Below, piece by piece: positions 4,266 through 6,379 of a stretch of DNA of 6,379 nt (position 1 is the first letter of the stretch; each line of letters begins with the position of its first letter). Source of the DNA: Ruminococcaceae bacterium UBA5396 (GTDB lineage Bacteria; Bacillota; Clostridia; Oscillospirales; Acutalibacteraceae); assembly GCA_002410715.1 (NCBI GenBank), contig DHOG01000010.1, positions 1-6,379 of the forward strand. Direction: 5' to 3'. The translations under genes were made by a program, and so were the position numbers. The notes under the pieces were generated by a model. It had not been told where the DNA came from. It saw only the letters and a list, made by a program, of their open reading frames with translations, and ran no database searches.

Positions 4266-5066
4266 ATGGAGTTTGAAAACTTTGAGCAATTAAAACAATC
4301 TGTGCATGTGTTGAGCAAGTATTTTCCGATTGTGCACGTTTGGGACAATGACCACAGGCAAATCCTATACGAGATTCAAAACGCAAATTCTCTTGAGTCA
4401 AATCCGGCATCCCATGTTTTCCATAACGCAACTCTTTCGATTTGGGATAAAGAAGCTAAAATAGAAATCAGCATACCAATTTCCGTGGAACGGCGGCAAT
4501 ACCGCTTGGAACTGATTCGCTACTGCTCAGATATCGACAATCCGGATTCACTTCCGTATATTAAAAGATTAGTCATCACCGACTCGCTCACTAATCTGTA
4601 TAATCGCAGATATATCGATGAAAAACTCCCCATGGATCTGAAGCGGACCTTTCAAAACGGCGCTCCGGTTTCGTTTATCTATTCAGATATAGACTTTTTC
4701 AAAAAAATAAACGACGAACACGGACATGTTGCCGGGGACTACGTTTTGCGCGAGGTGGCGGATATTTTTTTTAACAGTATCCGACGGAAAGATGGATGGG
4801 CCGCCCGTTACGGAGGAGATGAATTTCTGATCTGTCTTCCGGAACTCAACCATGGTACGGCCGTCAAAATTGCGAACAGAATTCGGCAGTCCATTGAGAA
4901 GAGAAATTTCAGTATCAATGGGCAGATATTGAATCTTACCTGCAGCTTTGGTGTGCAAACCGTTTACAAAACAAGCGGCATCAGCACGGTAAACCAAATC
5001 ATCGGCATACTTGACCGGAAGCTCTACCGGGCAAAACGAAAAGGGCGGAACAGTGTTGTAGGTTGA
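4266..5066 (+). CDS. GGDEF-domain protein, probable diguanylate cyclase
   Basis: The protein has 266 residues and no signal peptide or membrane segment. Residues 1-95 are a small sensor-like domain I cannot name firmly. It resembles the N-terminal region of Clostridial GGDEF proteins (YFPIVHVWDNDH...IEISIPIS...YRLELIRYCSD) but lacks the Cys residues often seen there. The GGDEF domain (about 100-262) is canonical: DSLTNLYNRRY at 106-116, SDIDFFKKINDEHGHVAGD at 140-158 and GGDEF at 183-187. Synthesis of c-di-GMP is therefore expected. The I-site for product inhibition is altered: Arg174 is present but the Asp position (177) is Gly. The start at 4266 follows AAGGGA with 6-nt spacing. It is transcribed divergently from the 69-aa HTH gene and ends 30 bp before a terminator, so it is probably monocistronic. 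Confidence 0.9.
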   Translation: MEFENFEQLKQSVHVLSKYFPIVHVWDNDHRQILYEIQNANSLESNPASHVFHNATLSIWDKEAKIEISIPISVERRQYRLELIRYCSDIDNPDSLPYIKRLVITDSLTNLYNRRYIDEKLPMDLKRTFQNGAPVSFIYSDIDFFKKINDEHGHVAGDYVLREVADIFFNSIRRKDGWAARYGGDEFLICLPELNHGTAVKIANRIRQSIEKRNFSINGQILNLTCSFGVQTVYKTSGISTVNQIIGILDRKLYRAKRKGRNSVVG

Positions 5067-5096
5067 CCAATTGGGAAAAAGGAAACACTGCAAGCA

Positions 5097-5142
5097 AAAA
5101 AATCTCAGGAGGCTTCATCTAGAAGCAAACCTGAGATTTTTT
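5097..5142. terminator. Bidirectional intrinsic terminator between convergent genes
   Basis: AAAAAATCTCAGG (5097-5109) pairs perfectly with CCTGAGATTTTTT (5130-5142), with an additional inner GCTTC/GAAGC stem. Both strands have a T-run after the stem. It serves the GGDEF gene ending at 5066 and the Xre regulator gene ending at 5166 from the other side. Confidence 0.92.
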
Positions 5143-5165
5143 CTGAGTTTTTTTCTGTTCAGGAA

Positions 5166-5510
5166 TCAGTCACAATTGCGTTTTCGCAGGGAACTTTTCA
5201 GGGCAATAACTGTATCCGAAATAATTCGAATCTCATGTTCATCGCAGTCCTGTACTGTCCTTGTAATTTCATTTTCAAAAACAGGCTTGGCCTTGACGCT
5301 GCTATCGCAGATCAGTTCATCCATTGAAACATTCAGCGCGTTTGCGATTTGCACCAAAGCCGGAAGGCTGACCTTAGTATTTCCGGTTTCAATGTGACTG
5401 GTATGAGCCGTAGAAAGTCCGACCTTTTCAGCCAGCTGTTCCTGACTTACGCCATTACGGGCTCTGGCCTCCTTAATCCGCTGTCCTATCGCCTTGTAAT
5501 CCAGTTTCAT
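5166..5510 (-). CDS. Xre-family HTH transcriptional regulator
   Basis: A 114-residue regulator. Residues 6-68 are a textbook Xre/Cro-type helix-turn-helix (IGQRIKEARARNGVSQEQLAEKVGLST...HIETGNTKVSLPALVQIANALNVSMDELI). Residues 70-114 form the short C-terminal tail VFENEITRTVQDCDEHEIRIISDTVIALK, which recurs in many Clostridial relatives starting MKLDYKAIG. The ATG at 5510 is chosen because relatives begin MKLDYKAIG and AAGGA lies upstream. An in-frame ATG at 5522 and a longer opening further upstream lack a ribosome site, and the longer one would overlap the divergent promoter. It is divergent from the SLOG gene and probably represses the shared region through the palindrome at 5534-5554. It may bind as a dimer; no ligand domain is visible. 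Confidence 0.92.
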   Translation of the reverse strand: MKLDYKAIGQRIKEARARNGVSQEQLAEKVGLSTAHTSHIETGNTKVSLPALVQIANALNVSMDELICDSSVKAKPVFENEITRTVQDCDEHEIRIISDTVIALKSSLRKRNCD

Positions 5511-5533
5511 AATAAATACCATCCTTGTCTTAA

Positions 5534-5554
5534 TGCATACTTGTATTGTATGCA
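5534..5554. promoter_or_regulatory. Palindromic operator for the Xre regulator
   Basis: TGCATAC (5534-5540) and GTATGCA (5548-5554) are perfect 7-bp arms around a 7-nt centre, a size typical of Xre-family operators. It lies 24 bp upstream of the regulator start and covers the -35 box of the divergent SLOG promoter, so the regulator could control both genes. Confidence 0.65.
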
Positions 5555-5569
5555 CAGATGGCCTATAAT
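5541..5569 (+). promoter_or_regulatory. Promoter of the SLOG/DUF1273 gene
   Basis: TTGTAT (5541-5546) and TATAAT (5564-5569) are 17 bp apart; a second overlapping TATAAT follows at once. The -35 box lies in the centre of the operator palindrome. The leader would be about 45 nt long. Confidence 0.7.
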
Positions 5570-5621
5570 ATAATATCCTGTATGAACACAATGACCGCAT
5601 AGAATAATTTGGAGGAAGAAA

Positions 5622-6179
5622 ATGAGAAATATAGGCTGTACGTTTACCGGACATGAACCGATGCGATTTCGTTTTGGTTATGATGAAGAAGATGAACTAT
5701 GCCAACAGATCAAGGCTGCGATGAAACTTCAGGTTCTTGCCCTTTATGATAATGGCATAACCGATTTTTACACAAACTGCGAACCGGGCGCGTCTATGTG
5801 GGGAGCCGAGTTGATCTTATATCTCATAAACCACTTTCCACACCTGAAACTCTACTGTGTGATTCCGTATGAAGAGCAGGCAAAAAAATGGACTCCACAG
5901 TTGCGTGATCGATATTACACAATTTTGGAGAAAAGCACATATAATTATTTGATTTCTACAAAATTCGAAAAGAGCTGCTATCTCCGCTGCAATGAGTATT
6001 TGGTAAACCACACTGGATTGCTTCTGGCCGTTTACAAAGACCAACCACTAGTACTGATGGAACCGGCTGCTCATCTTGTTACATACGCCAGAAAGCAAAA
6101 CAAGGGTGTTATTCTAATTGACCCGGATACAGCGGAAGTTACTCCCATTACGGTGAAAGAGGGTAAAAATAGGCCTTAA
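5622..6179 (+). CDS. SLOG-superfamily protein, DUF1273 (YpsA/YoqJ-like)
   Basis: This 185-residue protein has the normal length for DUF1273. Characteristic pieces are CTFTGHEPMRFRFGYDEED near the N-terminus (the TGHRP-type nucleotide-binding loop), CEPGASMWGAELIL at 53-66 (the family's GxxxGxDxWAAE position, here altered), IPYEEQAKKWTPQLRDRYY at 81-99, CNEYLVNHTGLLLAVYKD at 123-140, and a final VTYARKQNKGVILIDP strand. SLOG proteins have a Rossmann-like fold that binds nucleotide-derived ligands. The precise role of DUF1273 members is not settled; B. subtilis YpsA affects cell division. The usual GGT loop after the DVLLAVWDG-type strand is replaced by PLVLMEP, so ligand binding may have diverged. 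The start at 5622 has a strong GGAGG with a 6-nt spacer. It is divergent from the Xre regulator and followed by a terminator. Confidence 0.88.
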   Translation: MRNIGCTFTGHEPMRFRFGYDEEDELCQQIKAAMKLQVLALYDNGITDFYTNCEPGASMWGAELILYLINHFPHLKLYCVIPYEEQAKKWTPQLRDRYYTILEKSTYNYLISTKFEKSCYLRCNEYLVNHTGLLLAVYKDQPLVLMEPAAHLVTYARKQNKGVILIDPDTAEVTPITVKEGKNRP

Positions 6180-6220
6180 TAATTTTCTTTTCTCTGTTGT
6201 TAAATCTTTATAAAGTGAGA

Positions 6221-6250
6221 GGTTCACCTTCATGGTTCACCATGAACCAT
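6221..6250. repeat. Clustered GGTTCACC repeats and a palindrome
   Basis: GGTTCACC occurs at 6221-6228 and 6234-6241. The second copy is part of an inverted repeat, ATGGTTCA (6232-6239) with TGAACCAT (6243-6250), separated by 3 nt. The reverse complement GGTGAACC occurs again at 4192-4199, in the leader of the second GGDEF gene. It may be a protein-binding site or part of the 3' untranslated structure; no function is evident. Confidence 0.4.
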
Positions 6251-6265
6251 ACCACAGTCCAGCGT

Positions 6266-6302
6266 ATGGACATACCATTCCCCTGGAGGAATGTCCATTT
6301 TT
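6266..6302 (+). terminator. Intrinsic terminator of the SLOG gene
   Basis: ATGGAC (6266-6271) pairs with GTCCAT (6293-6298) and, beyond a 5-nt bulge, ATTCC with GGAAT. Five T residues follow on the plus strand (6298-6302). It lies about 90 bp past the SLOG stop codon. It also separates that gene from the convergent minus-strand gene at the right edge. Confidence 0.7.
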
Positions 6303-6307
6303 CAGCG

Positions 6308-6379
6308 CTAACTGGAATCGGCCTTCGTCAGATAAAACATGTTGCTGCTCTTGCCGCCGTTTTCCCGCCAGCGCTGCTC
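6308..6379 (-). CDS. C-terminal tail of an unidentified gene, possibly a replication-initiator/wHTH protein
   Basis: A minus-strand frame enters from the right edge and ends at TAG 6310-6308, giving 23 residues that end in WRENGGKSSNMFYLTKADSS. The RENGGKSSN-aromatic-x-L pattern resembles the segment that closes the winged-helix part of replication-initiator or helix-turn-helix proteins on Clostridial plasmids and conjugative elements. This is recalled similarity over a very short stretch. That it is the end of a real minus-strand gene is likely; the family is tentative. Confidence 0.5.
   Translation of the reverse strand, partial: EQRWRENGGKSSNMFYLTKADSS

Noticed and set aside
4683..5093. 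A 136-codon minus-strand reading frame opposite the second GGDEF gene
   Set aside because: It is the shadow of a gene with canonical GGDEF motifs, overlaps the terminator-proximal region and has no domain.
5511..5654. N-terminal extension of the Xre regulator up to 5654
   Set aside because: It would overlap the SLOG promoter and start, has no ribosome site, and family relatives begin at MKLDYKAIG.
1..6379. CRISPR array, tRNA or rRNA genes
   Set aside because: No regularly spaced repeats, and no cloverleaf or rRNA-like stretch was seen on either strand.

Overview
The window looks like an accessory, probably mobile-element-derived, stretch of a gut-type Clostridia genome (Lachnospiraceae/Oscillospiraceae-like). 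This rests on protein styles I recognise: a small sigma-like protein beginning MAKYQKKTDYQAKYPGV, a MISY...-type mini-HTH regulator, a MKLDYKAIG-type Xre regulator paired with a SLOG/DUF1273 protein, a Tn916-style tyrosine recombinase, and A/T-flanked intrinsic terminators. No species can be named.

Left part (1-826): the start of a sigma-70-like gene on the minus strand, then a gene-free stretch. That stretch holds a bidirectional terminator, an unassigned hairpin-rich segment, and a clear cyclic-di-GMP-I (GEMM-I) riboswitch with its own promoter and an intrinsic terminator, all reading leftwards. Next (827-2322): a PAS-GGDEF diguanylate cyclase gene on the minus strand, immediately preceded by the frameshifted remains of an HD-GYP c-di-GMP phosphodiesterase.

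Centre (2323-3776): an intact tyrosine recombinase gene enclosed by two perfect 20-bp inverted repeats. A near-consensus promoter sits just inside the right repeat and points outwards. In the sequenced orientation it runs into a strong terminator 30-60 bp beyond the repeat. If the segment were inverted, it would point at the HD-GYP remnant and the diguanylate cyclase. This is the layout of a phase-variation switch.

Right-centre (3777-5142): a divergent pair, a 69-aa HTH regulator (minus) and a second GGDEF protein (plus). They share a 44-bp imperfect dyad that carries the plus-strand -10 box and a candidate minus-strand one. Right (5143-6379): a second divergent pair, an Xre regulator (minus) and a SLOG/DUF1273 protein (plus), with a 7-bp-arm palindrome overlapping the plus promoter. 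At the edge is the C-terminal tail of a minus-strand gene that resembles replication-initiator/wHTH proteins of Clostridial elements.

Together this is a c-di-GMP island: two GGDEF proteins, the relic of an HD-GYP enzyme and a c-di-GMP riboswitch, with a recombinase switch able in principle to gate one of the cyclases. The switch and the riboswitch target are inferences from layout; the genes, repeats and riboswitch core are directly visible.
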